NCBI RefSeq assembly: GCF_029227915.1
Contig: NC_079881.1
Location: 4,278,001-4,342,000 of the forward strand
DNA: 64,000 nucleotides
From: Hydractinia symbiolongicarpus
Taxonomy: Eukaryota > Cnidaria > Hydrozoa > Anthoathecata > Hydractiniidae
Direction: 5' to 3'
This document shows positions 34,788 through 46,375 of the stretch, piece by piece. The notes below the pieces were generated by a model. It ran no database searches. It was not told the origin of the DNA and worked only from the letters and a program-made list of their open reading frames with translations. The translations under genes and the position numbers were made by a program. Each line of letters starts with the position of its first letter. Position 1 is the first letter of the stretch.

Positions 34788-35844
34788 CTGTGGTCGGTTC
34801 ATGGAATAGCTCTTTCGGTTCGCCAACTGAACCAAATTTTGAGAAAAAAAAGTTTGTTTAGAAGATATAATCATGTGTCACCAAATGTCGTTTTACAGGC
34901 AGTTCAGAAAGAACTTTTAGGCTCGGGATCGTGTTTTGGATACCGGCTGATGCATCATAAATTGAGGTCCGATGGAATCAGTGCAGATAGAGAAAATGTT
35001 AGAATTGCAATCAAAGCATTGGATCCCGATGGTGTGCGCATTAGGACAACCCACTGTTTCAGACGCCGAAAGTATTATTCAAGAGGACCGAATTTGGCAT
35101 ATCGATGGATATGATAAACTAAAATCATTCAGACTGACAATATATGGAGCTATTGACGGCTACAGCCGTAAAGGGTTGTGGCTTGAAGTTGGGCCATCCA
35201 ACAACAATCCTTATATTATTTCGTCATATTTTATGAAAACTGTTGTAGAACTGCAATTAATTCCTCGCTGCGTTCAAACCGATAGGGGATCGGAAAATGT
35301 CGTGATAGCTGGAATACGAAGATTTTTCCGAAGAAATTTCAATGACAATGCTTTGGGACATGCAGGTTTTCGATTCGGCCCTTCCACTAGAAACCAGAGA
35401 ATTGAATCATGGTGGTCAGTATTTCGTAGAACGAGGTGTGACTGGTGGATAACGTTTTTCAAGGATTTATGTGAGGAATTCGATTTTGATGCGAGCTTAC
35501 CACATTAAGTTGATTGTGTGCGATTTTGTTTTACTGGACTGATTCAGGCAGAACTTGATCGAACACGCACTTTGTGGAACAGTCATTATGTCCGCAAAAC
35601 TAAAAATGCAGATGCACCGCCGGGGAGACCAGATGTACTATACTATACTTCAGCATTAAACCGTGGCTACGAGTGCACGTTTCCTCTCAGTGACACTGAT
35701 TTCTCGTTAGCCAAATCCTATACAGAAAACTTGACCTTGTTCGGATGTACAGACAAAATGTTGGAGTTTGCCTCAATCGCGACATCGGCACAAGAAGGAA
35801 AGGAACTTTTCACACTCATTATAGAAGAATTAGATAATATTTAG
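34788..35844 (+). pseudogene. IS3EU-like transposase (integrase-type) remnant
   Basis: The N-terminus has a helix-turn-helix of the IS3 OrfB kind: GYRLMHHKLRSDGISADREN near 34940, followed by ALDPDGV. A one-base loss near 35090 breaks the frame. Then WHIDGYDKLKSF and GAIDGYSRKGLW (first catalytic D), QTDRGSENV near 35275 (second D) and FGPSTRNQRIESWW near 35385 (E) form a complete DDE core. TAA at 35506-35508 interrupts an otherwise continuous C-terminus that runs to 35844. The family is widespread in invertebrate genomes as uncharacterised integrase-domain proteins, which I assign to IS3EU from memory. This copy is inactive. Confidence 0.75.
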
Positions 35845-36623
35845 GCTATTGTGAATACGGAATACGGCTATACGGAATTTTTATGTTTCCCAACATGTCA
35901 AAAATGAAGAATGTCTGAAATTAAGGCTGTTCTTCTTATCCATAAAAAACAATCTACACATACAAGAGCTACGCTTTCTTGAAAAACACTTTTTGTACAC
36001 ACCTCGTCTTTAATCCCTCTGATTGGTATATTTATTTGAACGTGTGTTTATCAGCATTGTTTCAAAAATAAAATACAAAATGATTAAAAAAGCAAAATAT
36101 TATACAGATAAAAGTTTTCTCACTCAAAATAAAATCTAAGTCGCATTAGTCTGGTCTTTTTTCAGATAGCTACCTTTTGATGTAGAAAAGTATCCCTTTC
36201 ACACTATTTCCAATCTTTGCGGATGAGGGGCAAAACCGCAAAAATAACTTCCGCAATAATTTCTTCCTGCAAAATGTTTTCCCTTAAGGTAGACATTATA
36301 CAGTAAGCCTGCTCAAGAAAAAAAATCAATCTGCAAAAACATGTACAAATTTTTTTTAAAAAAGGCATTTGGTAAGCTTATTCTACTTCAAATACCACAC
36401 TTTAAGTCTTGCCTTGTCATGGAAAAGTGATCAAAATTTTGAATTGGTGACTAAATTTTCCCCTGACTAAAATTTTCGCAGACTTTTTTCTCTGATAAGG
36501 TATGTCAAGAATGAACAATCTCTTCTTCAGCAAAAATATAACACAACATGATAACAAACCAAAACAAAATATGTAATATGTCAACTATAAAGTATGTAGC
36601 TGCTACAGCAGTACAATAAATCA
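35845..36623. other. Intergenic, no gene seen
   Basis: AT-rich spacer between the transposase remnant and the convergent HECT-like remnant. No inverted repeat or coding signal was recognised. Confidence 0.55.
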
Positions 36624-37373
36624 TCACGGTTTTGCATCATGTAAGTACCAATTGTCTGTGTTTTCCATATGGAGTGAAAGGTTTTCTCGTAATTGAGTAA
36701 ATTAACTGTGTTGTCTGGGTAGTGTTAAAATTTTGAAGCATGTCTTTGAGTCTGGTCTCAAATGGTCAGGGGGTTGATTGGCATATTCCAATTTGATGAT
36801 AGTTTTACGAATATAACTTTTCGAACCTGTGATAAACCGTAAAAACAAACGAAGATCAGACTGTGAGCAGCTTCGTATGTATCTATGCACCCACGTTGTT
36901 AGACGCTGCCCATGTTGGCTTTTCTTAACAACTTGAATACTGTCAATAACATCTAGGGCAGTAGGAATGGTGCATTTGTATGAAGCGTCCATCATATGTT
37001 AAGATATGTTTTTCTACATCATTCCTATATCCTCAACAACTATTTGAAATGAAGATGATGGGATGCGTATCAAGGCCGCCTTGGCTGCCCTCAAGATGAT
37101 CTCCATTATATTATCTTTTGTAGGTAAAGTAAAAATAGAATAATCACACAGAATATCAATTATGAGTCGTTGTTCCGAATATTTTCCTGTTTTGAACTGT
37201 TCTGTCATGATTGCTTCTTTTGTTGTTAGAACTTCTAGAAATTTAGCTACAAGGTCTGAACCAGTAACCAGTAAAATAGGTTGCTTTAGATGTTTTGCTG
37301 CCGCCAGCAGTGCATACACAAAAAATGTTCTTAAAATTTTACACCAATAAAAAGAACAGCATGCAAGGTGCAA
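36624..37373 (-). pseudogene. HECT-type E3 ligase C-terminal remnant
   Basis: A single frame runs from 37373 to TGA at 36624, with stops at about 37014 and 37000 and at 36702. The C-lobe is clear: LRLFLRFITGS near 36855, DSKTCFKILTLP near 36745 with the catalytic cysteine in TCF, and a tail FTQLRENL...NWYLHD. HECT enzymes transfer ubiquitin through that cysteine. It is convergent with the IS3EU-like transposase and may be its cargo or partner gene. The inner edge of the inverted repeat (36951) cuts through the middle. Confidence 0.75.
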
Positions 37374-38919
37374 AATCTAGTTGATGAAAAATTACAACAA
37401 CGGCACTCACAACATCGACACTTACAACACCAATACTCACAAAACCGACAGTAAGAACACTGACAGTTACAACACTGATAGTCACAACACAGATAATAAC
37501 AATGTCAGAAATAACGCATCTCAAATATGTATACATCTTATAAGTGATTATGTTGAAAACCCTCAGTTTTTTATTTTGAAATGTCAAAAAGTTGGCCTGC
37601 AAGAGTAAAATAAGTTCTTCACACATTTTAAATATTGTCTTTCCCTTAAAAGCTTATTCAAAAAAATGAAAAAGCCATAGCTTGGAAAACATTAAATTTA
37701 AATCTACAAAAACCAGTCATTTCAGTTGCATACCATCCTCTCCCACAAATAACTTACACAAAATGTAAAAATAAACCAGTTAAGAAGACAAAAAATTTTC
37801 TTTTTTAGTATGTTGATCTGTACCGCCCTTTACCAACAATTTTGAACCTAAATGTCAAAAAATCAATAAGCAAAGAATAAACTTGAATAAAAAAGCTCAT
37901 TATTTTGGAAACATTGTATACGGTTTGTAAACAAAAGTTTACACAAAATGTAAAACAGATTGGTTTCTGAGAAACACATCTAAACCAACAAAAATAATTT
38001 CATTCAGCATATCGTATATTGCCAATACCCATTAATCTTCCACAAAAAGGTTATAAAATTTAGAAAAATCAGTAATTTAAGTGTATACAGTCCTCGCCCG
38101 TTAAATTACAAAATATAAAAACCAAAAACAGTTTCAGTCAGAACATTAAGTGTTTTTTTATCATCAGCAAACATTTATATATCCCTACAAAATTTTGTAA
38201 AATTCTCAAGAAAAGCAAAACCGTGAAACCATGGAATTTTCCTCCACCAAAAATGACATTACATACAGTTAGTTCTCCCCAGCAATAGTTAATATCATGA
38301 AGTATAAAAACATCAGCTTATACAACAGCTTACAGTGAAGTCTGATTCTACAAAAATTTGTTCTTTCAGTATACATTGCATGTGGTTTATTTCTACAAAA
38401 ATTTACACAAAATTTTAAAAAACAGCATTTTGCAACACAAACAATATTAAACTGACTTAATCATACCACTCTCTTATAATTTTTTTTAATCCAAAGTCAT
38501 CCTAAACTCACGTAAATTTCCAATCGAACGTAAAAAAAACCCTGCAAAAAGCATGGCATATTACATGTAGGCTGCCAAAAGTTCAATGGGATGTTAGAAA
38601 CAAAACAATAAAAATAACTTCACACACACACTTTAAATTCTATAAAATTTGTTCCACTTCTCATATTGGGGTCCCCTTTGTAAAGCTCACAGGTAATGTG
38701 AAAAAATTATACTCTATGGGCATAACAATGAGTCACACCATCCTAAAAGTTCAAGAAAGATTGTGTAGCTAGCTTGTTACATCATAATTCGTATTCAAAA
38801 AAGAAGAGATAGGTTAGAGCTATAGCTAAAAGCTTGGGGATGGGAGCCTTGAAGCTAACATTAGCTATCAGATAACAGTAGCTAAGACACCCAGTTAAAT
38901 ATACTTAAACTGGGGATGA

Positions 38920-39060
38920 TGTTATAGCGAATACACACTTTAATGGAGTACACGCTATACGATGGAGAACATGTCGAAAACAAGTACGAAAGAAGAACTG
39001 TAAATATTATTATTCTTGAGAATAGATTATGTTGAACACACGTGTCCTCAGTTTTTAACA
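38920..39060 (+). repeat. 5' LTR (141 bp)
   Basis: It begins TGTTATAGCG and ends GTTTTTAACA, the usual TG...CA ends with a 5-bp inverted TGTTA/TAACA. It appears identical to 43634-43774. Confidence 0.95.
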
Positions 39061-39168
39061 TTGGCGACGAGAAATTATATTTTTAACGAAAGATCCTAAA
39101 CAACAACAGAAATTTACTTCATTATCAGAAGAAATTAATCTTGGTGTAATTCGTGTGTATTACAAACT

Positions 39169-42100
39169 ATGGCTATTTCAACTTTAAACCTTCCAACTTT
39201 TCCAAAGTTTGATACGGATGATTTTACTACAATCTCAACTCGATGGGAAAAATATAAGAAACGTTTTTTAAACTTGTGCGTCGCTCTGAACGTTGAAGAA
39301 GACAGGCAGAAATTAGCCTTATTGCTTAATTACATTGGTGAAGAGGCGTATGACATATACGACAATCTTTTAGTACCAGGTACAGATGAAACGTTTGCAA
39401 ACGCCATTACAATATTTGATGGATATTTTTCACCTAAGAAAAACATCGATTATGAAGTGTATGCATTTAGAAAACTAAAACAACAACCCGACGAAAACAT
39501 TCATCAGTTTTACATACGGTTGAAACAGCAGGCGAATAAATGTGACTTTGGAACAAATTTGGACAAAGAGCTTAAACAACAAATTGTGTTATCTACTCAT
39601 AACAGCAAAATTCGTAAACACGCATTTAAGAATACAGCAATTAGTTTAGCAGACTTATTGATTTATGGAAAACATTTGGAGGATGCAGATCAACAAGCCG
39701 ATGATGTAGAGCGTTCGATGAATCCACAGGAAGAAATTAACCGACTTACAAAGAAACTGGAAACACTCAGAGGTAAGAACTTGTCGAGCAGAGGGAATAG
39801 CAGTAGCCGAAAAGATAACTATAAAACATGTTATAGATGTGGGAACGACTACCCACATTCTCAGGCATGTCCGGCCAAAGGGAAAGAATGTAATAAATGC
39901 CACAAGATCGGTCATTTTGCCCGTTGCTGCAAAAGTAGTGCTAGGGGTCCGATATCTCGAGGAAGGCGCTTCGTGAACAACAATACGGCTACTTCTGATT
40001 CCTCTGACTCTGGTGCCGAAAATGTGAACAGTTTACATCTATTTATGTTATCTACCGCGGGGAATGCTAACAACAACAACAATAACTGTATTGCTAGTGT
40101 CCGTTCTAATTCAAATACACACTATGAGTCAAAAGTTTCGGTTTGCGTTGAGAATAGTGAGATCAAAGATTATGCGTCAGTAAATTCTATAGAAAGATTT
40201 TATACAAAAGTGAAGGTAGAAGGGGTCACACCCACACGATTCTTAATAGATACCGGTTCTGCTTTGAATATTTTGAACACAAAAACATTTCACAAAGTGA
40301 ACGAAAATTGTGGCGGGAAACTTCGCTTACAAAAGACAGCCACCAAGGTGATCACATACGGCTCGAACGAACCCAAATTAAAAGTCCTCGGAAAAATTAA
40401 CCTCGTTATCGAAAATAAGCACCGCCTTACAACAAAAGATTTTTATGTAATTAACACTGACCACAAAAATCTTTTAAACGGCAAAACTGCCCTCGAATTA
40501 AAATTAATAATTATGCCGAAGGATGACGTGATTCCTCAAAAGAAACCAGATAAATCTAGAAACACAAACAATGCAGCATATAAGATTAACGTTGAAACAA
40601 AAAACAGCACGAGGGAGAGCAAAACAAAACATGCCCAAAAAGTTCAACCACCTACTAGATTACGTGCGTTGATTGAAGTTTACAAAGAGAAGCTTTTTAG
40701 CCATAAGATCGGCAAATTTACGGATTATAAGGTCAAACTACATATCGACGAGAAAGTGACACCGGTCACACAGGCGGAACGACGTATCCCATTTGCACTA
40801 AGACAGAAAGTGAAAGCAGAGATAGAAAAATTACAGCAACAAGATATTATAGAGGAAGTTAAGGGACAACCGACGCCGTGGGTCAACCCAATTGTTATCG
40901 TACCCAAGGGCAATAACGGTATTCGCATATGTCTCGACATGAGATGCGCAAACAGAGCGATAGTAAGAACACGTTATCCCACGCCTACTGTTGACGACCT
41001 ACTTGTAAAACTTAAGGACAGCAAACACTTTACTAAACTAGACCTTAACGCAGCATTCCACCAGTTAGAACTAGACGAGTCTTGCAGATATATAACAGCG
41101 TTCCGCACACAAGACAAAATTATGCAGTACAAACGATTAATATTTGGTGCAAATAGTGCTTCAGAGGAACTACAACATACGATCCAATCAATACTTTCAG
41201 ACATAAACGGTGCAGACAATATTGCCGATGACATACTAGTTTACGCAAAAACGACAGAAGAACATGACAGAATCTTGACACAAGTGTTTAAGACACTATC
41301 GGATAAGGGAATAACATTAAACCTACACAAATGCTTGTTTGACCAACATAACCTTGAGTATTTCGGCTATGTGTTTTCAGCAAAGGGGATGAGACCAAGT
41401 CCGACAAAAATTAACGGTCTTTTAAACGTCAACCGACCTACAGACGTCAAATCATTAAGAAGCTTTTTGGGGATGATTAATTATTTGAAAAGATTCATTC
41501 CGAACTACAGTACCATTACTTATCCTCTCCGACGTTTAACGCGAAAAGGTGTAAAATTTGAGTGGAATACAGAATGCCAAGAAGCGTTTGTAACTTTGAC
41601 AACAACATTATCCGAAAAGTCGTGTCTGTCATACTTTGACGAAAACAAAAAAACACTCTTGTTCTGCGATGCAAGCCCAGTGGGAATTTCAGCGATCCTA
41701 CTTCAAAAAAGTTGTAAGAAAAATGACATAGATGTGATATCTTACTCTTCAAGATCACTTACGCAACCGGAAATGAATTACTCCCAGATAGAACGGGAAT
41801 GTTTAGCAGCGACTTATGCATGTGAAAAAAACAATTTGTACCTTTACGGAAAGCACTTCACACTTTTTAGCGACAACAAAGCATTAGTAAATATACTGAA
41901 CAATCCCAAATCAACACCGCCCCCGCGAATTGAGCGAATGATGTTGCGACTACAGAGGTACAACTTTAAAACAGATTACGTCAGTTCGGCAGATAACATA
42001 TGTGACTACCTAAGCCGAAATCCAACGTCTATTGGCACAGATACAAAATACATCGAAAAACACGTTAATTTTCTCACGTCGTACGCAACACCAAACGCTT

Positions 42101-43503
42101 TAGACATTAATGATATAAAAACCGCCACACTAGCTGACCCAGCATTAAAACAATTGATATTAATCATTAGCACAAACAAATGGCGACATCTGGAAGAAGC
42201 TCCAGAATCAGACGAAAAAAAGTTATTAAAACACTTCCACAAAATAAAAGATTCCTTAACCTTGAATTCAGAACAGAATCTAATACTGAAGGACAAACGC
42301 ATTGTATTACCAAGAATATACCACCGTACAGTAGTTAAACTTGCCCACGTTGGTCATCAGGGATTATCAAAAACAAAAGCCCTTCTGCGAAGTAAAGTTT
42401 GGTTCACCGGCATGGACAAACTAGTAACAGATGAAGTAAACAACTGCATTCCATGTCAATCTGTCAGCAAGAAATCTACGCTACCACCCATCCAGCCAAC
42501 AGAATTACCGGCTCGTATATGGCAAACAGTCAACGCAGATTACTTGGGACCGCTCCCTGACAATAAGTATGCCTTAGTAATGATAGATCAGCGGAGTAGA
42601 TATCCTGTCGTGGCATTCACAAACAATACCACAGCAAAGAACTTCACCAACATTTGTAACGATACCTTTGCACACTTTGGAAATCCGGAAACACTTGTTT
42701 CCGATAACGGACCGCCGTTTCGTTCCAGTGAAGTGAAAAGATATATGGAAAAGAGGAGAATATATCATAGGAGGGTTACGCCCCTATGGCCACAAGCGAA
42801 TGGCGAGGTCGAGAGATTCATGTTACCATTGACGAAAATAATCTGTACAGCACACATTGAAAACAAGTCGTACGTCGAAGAAGTGCAGAACTTCTTGATG
42901 GCGTACCGTATAACACCTCATTCTACAACAAATATTCCTCCAGTCGACCTTATGTATAATCGCAAAATACGATGTGCTATTCCCGACTTTTTTAGCAAAG
43001 TTGACGACTCCATCGAACTACAGTTAAACAAAAATGACCAAGACAGTAAACAAAAAGCAAAAGAATATGCCGATAACAACAGATACACACAAGAACAAGA
43101 ACTAAACATCGGTGACCGCGTTCTGGTGAAACAGAAAAAGATAAACAAAGTGACACCTCCTTTCAATCCGAATCCATACCACGTTACTGATATCAAAGGA
43201 ACGATGATCACTGCGATGAATAAGGAAACAGAACACCAGATCACCCGCAACATATCTCATTTCAAACCAATTCCAGATACTGCCAAACATGTGCCAATAA
43301 AAATAGACACTGAGGATGAGGATGATGAGGAACACCATGTTACCGTTCACAGACCTGAACTTGAGAATAGCGGCCCCAAATCTACTTCTAAAACAACCAT
43401 GACAAACAACTCTGCGTCACAGCGAACGTCGAAAGAACCGCAGTCGAGAAAGACATATCCAAAACGATATAGAAGACCAATACAAGAATGGAAAACACAC
43501 TAA
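39169..43503 (+). CDS. gag-pol: Gag-Pol polyprotein, Ty3/gypsy
   Basis: Gag capsid-like helices occupy about residues 1-190. Two zinc knuckles follow (CYRC...H...C at 221-234 and CNKCHKIGHFARCC at 241-254). Protease carries DTGS at 361. RT has LDLNAAFHQLEL and the catalytic IADDIL (D687, D688). RNase H starts CDASPVG near 832. Integrase has an HHCC finger (HVGHQG...CIPC) and D near 1124, D in SDNGPPF near 1180 and E in NGEVERF near 1213. The C-terminus has an SH3-like piece but no chromodomain that I recognise. Gag and Pol are fused in one frame without frameshift or stop, so relative dosage must be set another way. The polyprotein would be cleaved by its own protease in cytoplasmic particles. 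TAA at 43501-43503. Confidence 0.96.
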   Translation: MAISTLNLPTFPKFDTDDFTTISTRWEKYKKRFLNLCVALNVEEDRQKLALLLNYIGEEAYDIYDNLLVPGTDETFANAITIFDGYFSPKKNIDYEVYAFRKLKQQPDENIHQFYIRLKQQANKCDFGTNLDKELKQQIVLSTHNSKIRKHAFKNTAISLADLLIYGKHLEDADQQADDVERSMNPQEEINRLTKKLETLRGKNLSSRGNSSSRKDNYKTCYRCGNDYPHSQACPAKGKECNKCHKIGHFARCCKSSARGPISRGRRFVNNNTATSDSSDSGAENVNSLHLFMLSTAGNANNNNNNCIASVRSNSNTHYESKVSVCVENSEIKDYASVNSIERFYTKVKVEGVTPTRFLIDTGSALNILNTKTFHKVNENCGGKLRLQKTATKVITYGSNEPKLKVLGKINLVIENKHRLTTKDFYVINTDHKNLLNGKTALELKLIIMPKDDVIPQKKPDKSRNTNNAAYKINVETKNSTRESKTKHAQKVQPPTRLRALIEVYKEKLFSHKIGKFTDYKVKLHIDEKVTPVTQAERRIPFALRQKVKAEIEKLQQQDIIEEVKGQPTPWVNPIVIVPKGNNGIRICLDMRCANRAIVRTRYPTPTVDDLLVKLKDSKHFTKLDLNAAFHQLELDESCRYITAFRTQDKIMQYKRLIFGANSASEELQHTIQSILSDINGADNIADDILVYAKTTEEHDRILTQVFKTLSDKGITLNLHKCLFDQHNLEYFGYVFSAKGMRPSPTKINGLLNVNRPTDVKSLRSFLGMINYLKRFIPNYSTITYPLRRLTRKGVKFEWNTECQEAFVTLTTTLSEKSCLSYFDENKKTLLFCDASPVGISAILLQKSCKKNDIDVISYSSRSLTQPEMNYSQIERECLAATYACEKNNLYLYGKHFTLFSDNKALVNILNNPKSTPPPRIERMMLRLQRYNFKTDYVSSADNICDYLSRNPTSIGTDTKYIEKHVNFLTSYATPNALDINDIKTATLADPALKQLILIISTNKWRHLEEAPESDEKKLLKHFHKIKDSLTLNSEQNLILKDKRIVLPRIYHRTVVKLAHVGHQGLSKTKALLRSKVWFTGMDKLVTDEVNNCIPCQSVSKKSTLPPIQPTELPARIWQTVNADYLGPLPDNKYALVMIDQRSRYPVVAFTNNTTAKNFTNICNDTFAHFGNPETLVSDNGPPFRSSEVKRYMEKRRIYHRRVTPLWPQANGEVERFMLPLTKIICTAHIENKSYVEEVQNFLMAYRITPHSTTNIPPVDLMYNRKIRCAIPDFFSKVDDSIELQLNKNDQDSKQKAKEYADNNRYTQEQELNIGDRVLVKQKKINKVTPPFNPNPYHVTDIKGTMITAMNKETEHQITRNISHFKPIPDTAKHVPIKIDTEDEDDEEHHVTVHRPELENSGPKSTSKTTMTNNSASQRTSKEPQSRKTYPKRYRRPIQEWKTH

Positions 43504-43633
43504 CCAATGAACTTTCAAGACATCTGTAGATAGCAATTCGAGAGACGTTTAGACAGACACGTAGTTATGTTAGAAATTTATGTTATGTATAGGACAAGTT
43601 GCTTCTCTTTTGTTTTGCTGTTTCAGGGGAAGA

Positions 43634-43774
43634 TGTTATAGCGAATACACACTTTAATGGAGTACACGCTATACGATGGAGAACATGTCGAAAACAAGTA
43701 CGAAAGAAGAACTGTAAATATTATTATTCTTGAGAATAGATTATGTTGAACACACGTGTCCTCAGTTTTTAACA
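43634..43774 (+). repeat. 3' LTR (141 bp)
   Basis: No difference from the 5' LTR was seen. It is preceded by the purine tract AGGGGAAGA and followed by GATGA. Confidence 0.95.
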
Positions 43775-44606
43775 GATGACTTAACTGGGTCTATAGCTAG
43801 CTATTCATGCTTAGTAAAAGACATTATAAAGAGAAACAATAGTAATGTAAAACAAACCAAAGTTTTCTGTTTGTCCAGCAAATTAGTTTGTTAGCCAGCT
43901 AACAGCTTTATCTAGCATTTTGATTTTTAGTACAAACACATTAGTTACGCACCAGGGGATACATTAATTATGCAAAAAAATTGTAAACAAATATGGCTAG
44001 CTTTTTTATTTTTAAAAAAACGCGGTTAAAACTTTAAGAACTTGGCGCTCTTATGGTTTTTTTGAGAATGCGATTCTGCTTGAGAATTTTAAGTGTACTA
44101 CATAAAAAAGTAACACGCAGCTTCAGCGACATAAAAATGAAACGTCTAAATTTATCAAAGTTCTTACTTTTTCTGAATTCCAATCCATTTGAAACTGTAG
44201 CATGCATTTTCTACTTCTAACTTTACTTTACTACTTCTTAGCTCCACTTTTCACTTCCGAAGTATCTTCTTGTGGCTTTCAACTTTATTTTTGTACTTCT
44301 ACTTCTTTACTTAGAGTTATCTTTCTCTTAATCACTTTTTGCATTTTGTTCAAGACGAAGAGACCTTTCTTTTGTGCTTTTTTCGGTGTCGAGGGACACC
44401 ATTTTTGGAAAGTTAGCCGTTAAATTTATTTCACCAAATCAAATTGAGTCGCTTTCATCACGTGATGTGAACAAAGTAAACCCAGTAACACAATAGACAT
44501 ATTTTTTTCGGTAACATCAAAAATTTTTCGGCAACATCAAAGGAAAATGACGATATCAACTTCGCCTGTCACAGACACACGGAACTGGCGTATTATTATA
44601 TAGATA

Positions 44607-45973
44607 CAATGTGGGTAAGGGGCTTGCATCTGTCGGTTTTCCACATTCAAAATGATTTGAACAGATCACTTAATGTTTTTTAAATACAATACACTTTCTG
44701 TTACAAGCGGATCCCCACTTAGTATACAACTTAGAGTTTCTACAAGTGTAAAAACGTAGCTCTAAACTCACATTAAATGCAGTGATGTGCGGCTTAATGA
44801 CATATTGTTCTGGATATTTACGAGCATTTTTACATGCTCCCACAGCACAACTCACATTAATTCCCATAACGCCGAAAGAACTTTTTCTGTTGAATTGGAA
44901 TTTACTCGTTGCAAATTGTTCTTTTTTAACATTTTAGCTTAATCTTTTCTTGGTAGAAATAATTGAAATTTGTAATTCTTATCTTATTCCATGTAAACTT
45001 GGCAAGGCTACCGTTTGAAACAAACTAACTAAAGAATTTTTTATCTGACAAACAGTAGGCTTGGAAAATTTTGCACCAATCCTTTTTTTTTTATTTGACC
45101 CATTGAAATATATATTGGAATAATATTTTCAGTGATGCAATATTTCTTTAATGTTTTTGACAAACTTTATTTTCCAATTAATTTTGTATTATCAAAGCAA
45201 GTAATTCTAGCAGTTAGCTAATGCCCCATATATACCACAGTTACACGACACGTTCAACTTTATTGGACACTTTTGAGTTTTCCCTATGTTTTTGCTTATA
45301 TTTTGAGACCGTTGATTTATGACGTTATAAGTACTAAATAATGCAGATTGTGACTGTTCAAAATCTAAAATTCAAGCTACTGCATCGATTGCTACATATC
45401 TCTATTATAATAGCCGTATTCCGTCCGTCTGTCTCTGCGCGGACCCCCCGCTGAGCTAGAAAATGATGTTACGGAAGAACGAATATCAAATGCGATATAC
45501 TTTTATCCAGTTTGTCGCGACGAGTAAATAAAAAGGACGGGCGAACCCGTGGATTTTTTCACAGGCAACGACTAGTTACTATATATAATTTGCTATTCTT
45601 TCAATCGATTTAGTGCGAACTGCATACGGATTTTCTCATGAAAAAAAGTTGTTGATCTAAAAAACAAATTTGTTTTGATTACTCCGAAATTGTTAAACAT
45701 ACCCTTGAGATTCATTAACCTAACATGACAAATTTTTTTATGATTTCAATTGTCATCATTTCAATATGACGTCAGCAGTGTCAATAATAAAGTTCGTTCT
45801 AAATCAAAAAAAATTCTTTGAGATAATGAGGTCTTTAACGCTAATGTAGAAACCATTTTAACTTATTTCCACGGGAATTCATCATTATTTTACACAATAT
45901 AGATGCAGAGACTTGGTTTCGTTTAAGATTTTTTTCATTTTTACCATCGCGTTGTGAGAATATCGCCGTCAGC
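44607..45973. other. Intergenic, no gene seen
   Basis: It includes a motif at about 45405-45450 (ATAATAGCCGTATTCCGTC followed by CGTCTGTCTCTGCGCGG) that resembles the ends of the giant inverted repeat and a sequence at 21175-21205. A dispersed terminal motif is likely. No coding signal is present. Confidence 0.5.
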
Positions 45974-46375
45974 ATGAAGTTTTTTAAAGACCGCACAAAA
46001 AAATACGACAAACTGAATTTAAATAATCCGCAAGCCGAGCAAGCAGAAGCAAAAGAGAGAGCGCTATCAAATTGTTCTCCAATTCCAAATGCTCCTCCAG
46101 AAGCATCTGATCCAATGATCGAGAAAAGAATGAACTTTTTAAATTCTGTGGCAAGAAAGCAAATAAACAAAAACCTTTCATTTGATAAACATATGCTTGA
46201 TCGATCTTACGAAAGACTTTCGAAATCCCTGGAGGGAGAGGCTACTGCTAACACACGCCGGAGTCTTTTGATGCTGGCAAATTTTAACGAGATGAATAAG
46301 AGCAGGCAAACAAGAAAACAACAACATTGGATACAAAGACCAATTGTCGAACCTCTCGAAGCAAGAAAGTATTAA
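45974..46375 (+). CDS. Hypothetical protein, 133 residues
   Basis: I do not recognise it. The frame opens MKFFKDRTKKYDKLNLNN and is charged, with a predicted helical, Ala/Glu-rich middle and an Arg/Lys/Gln-rich end (NKSRQTRKQQHW). No signal peptide or membrane span is evident. Its composition looks more coding than the surrounding DNA, and the frame has no interruption. A second frame (46327-46533, KKEANAEFLYAVITRS) overlaps the end and could be a spliced or frameshifted continuation. An unidentified transposon ORF is an alternative. Confidence 0.4.
   Translation: MKFFKDRTKKYDKLNLNNPQAEQAEAKERALSNCSPIPNAPPEASDPMIEKRMNFLNSVARKQINKNLSFDKHMLDRSYERLSKSLEGEATANTRRSLLMLANFNEMNKSRQTRKQQHWIQRPIVEPLEARKY

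Larger units (their letters stand above)
38920..43774 (+). mobile_element. Intact Ty3/gypsy LTR retrotransposon
   Basis: Both 141-bp LTRs (TGTTA...TAACA) appear identical. The target duplication GATGA is at 38915-38919 and 43775-43779. A purine tract AGGGGAAGA precedes the 3' LTR. TTGGCGACGAG directly after the 5' LTR is in the position of a primer-binding site. One uninterrupted 1,444-codon frame encodes everything. It lies inside the right arm of the giant inverted repeat and is absent from the left arm, giving a natural empty site. It looks recent and possibly still mobile. Confidence 0.97.
30215..44606. repeat. Giant inverted repeat, arms ~2.77 kb, ~4-kb centre
   Basis: The left arm 30215-32976 is the reverse complement of 36951-44606 once a nested LTR element (38920-43774 plus one 5-bp duplication) is removed. 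The outer ends read TATCTATATAATAATACGCC. The arms match closely over their whole length, with scattered substitutions. The centre holds remnants of a Helitron, an IS3EU-like transposase and a HECT-like gene. No target duplication was found outside TATC/GATA. It could be a transposon with very long inverted repeats or an inverted duplication. Confidence 0.9.
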
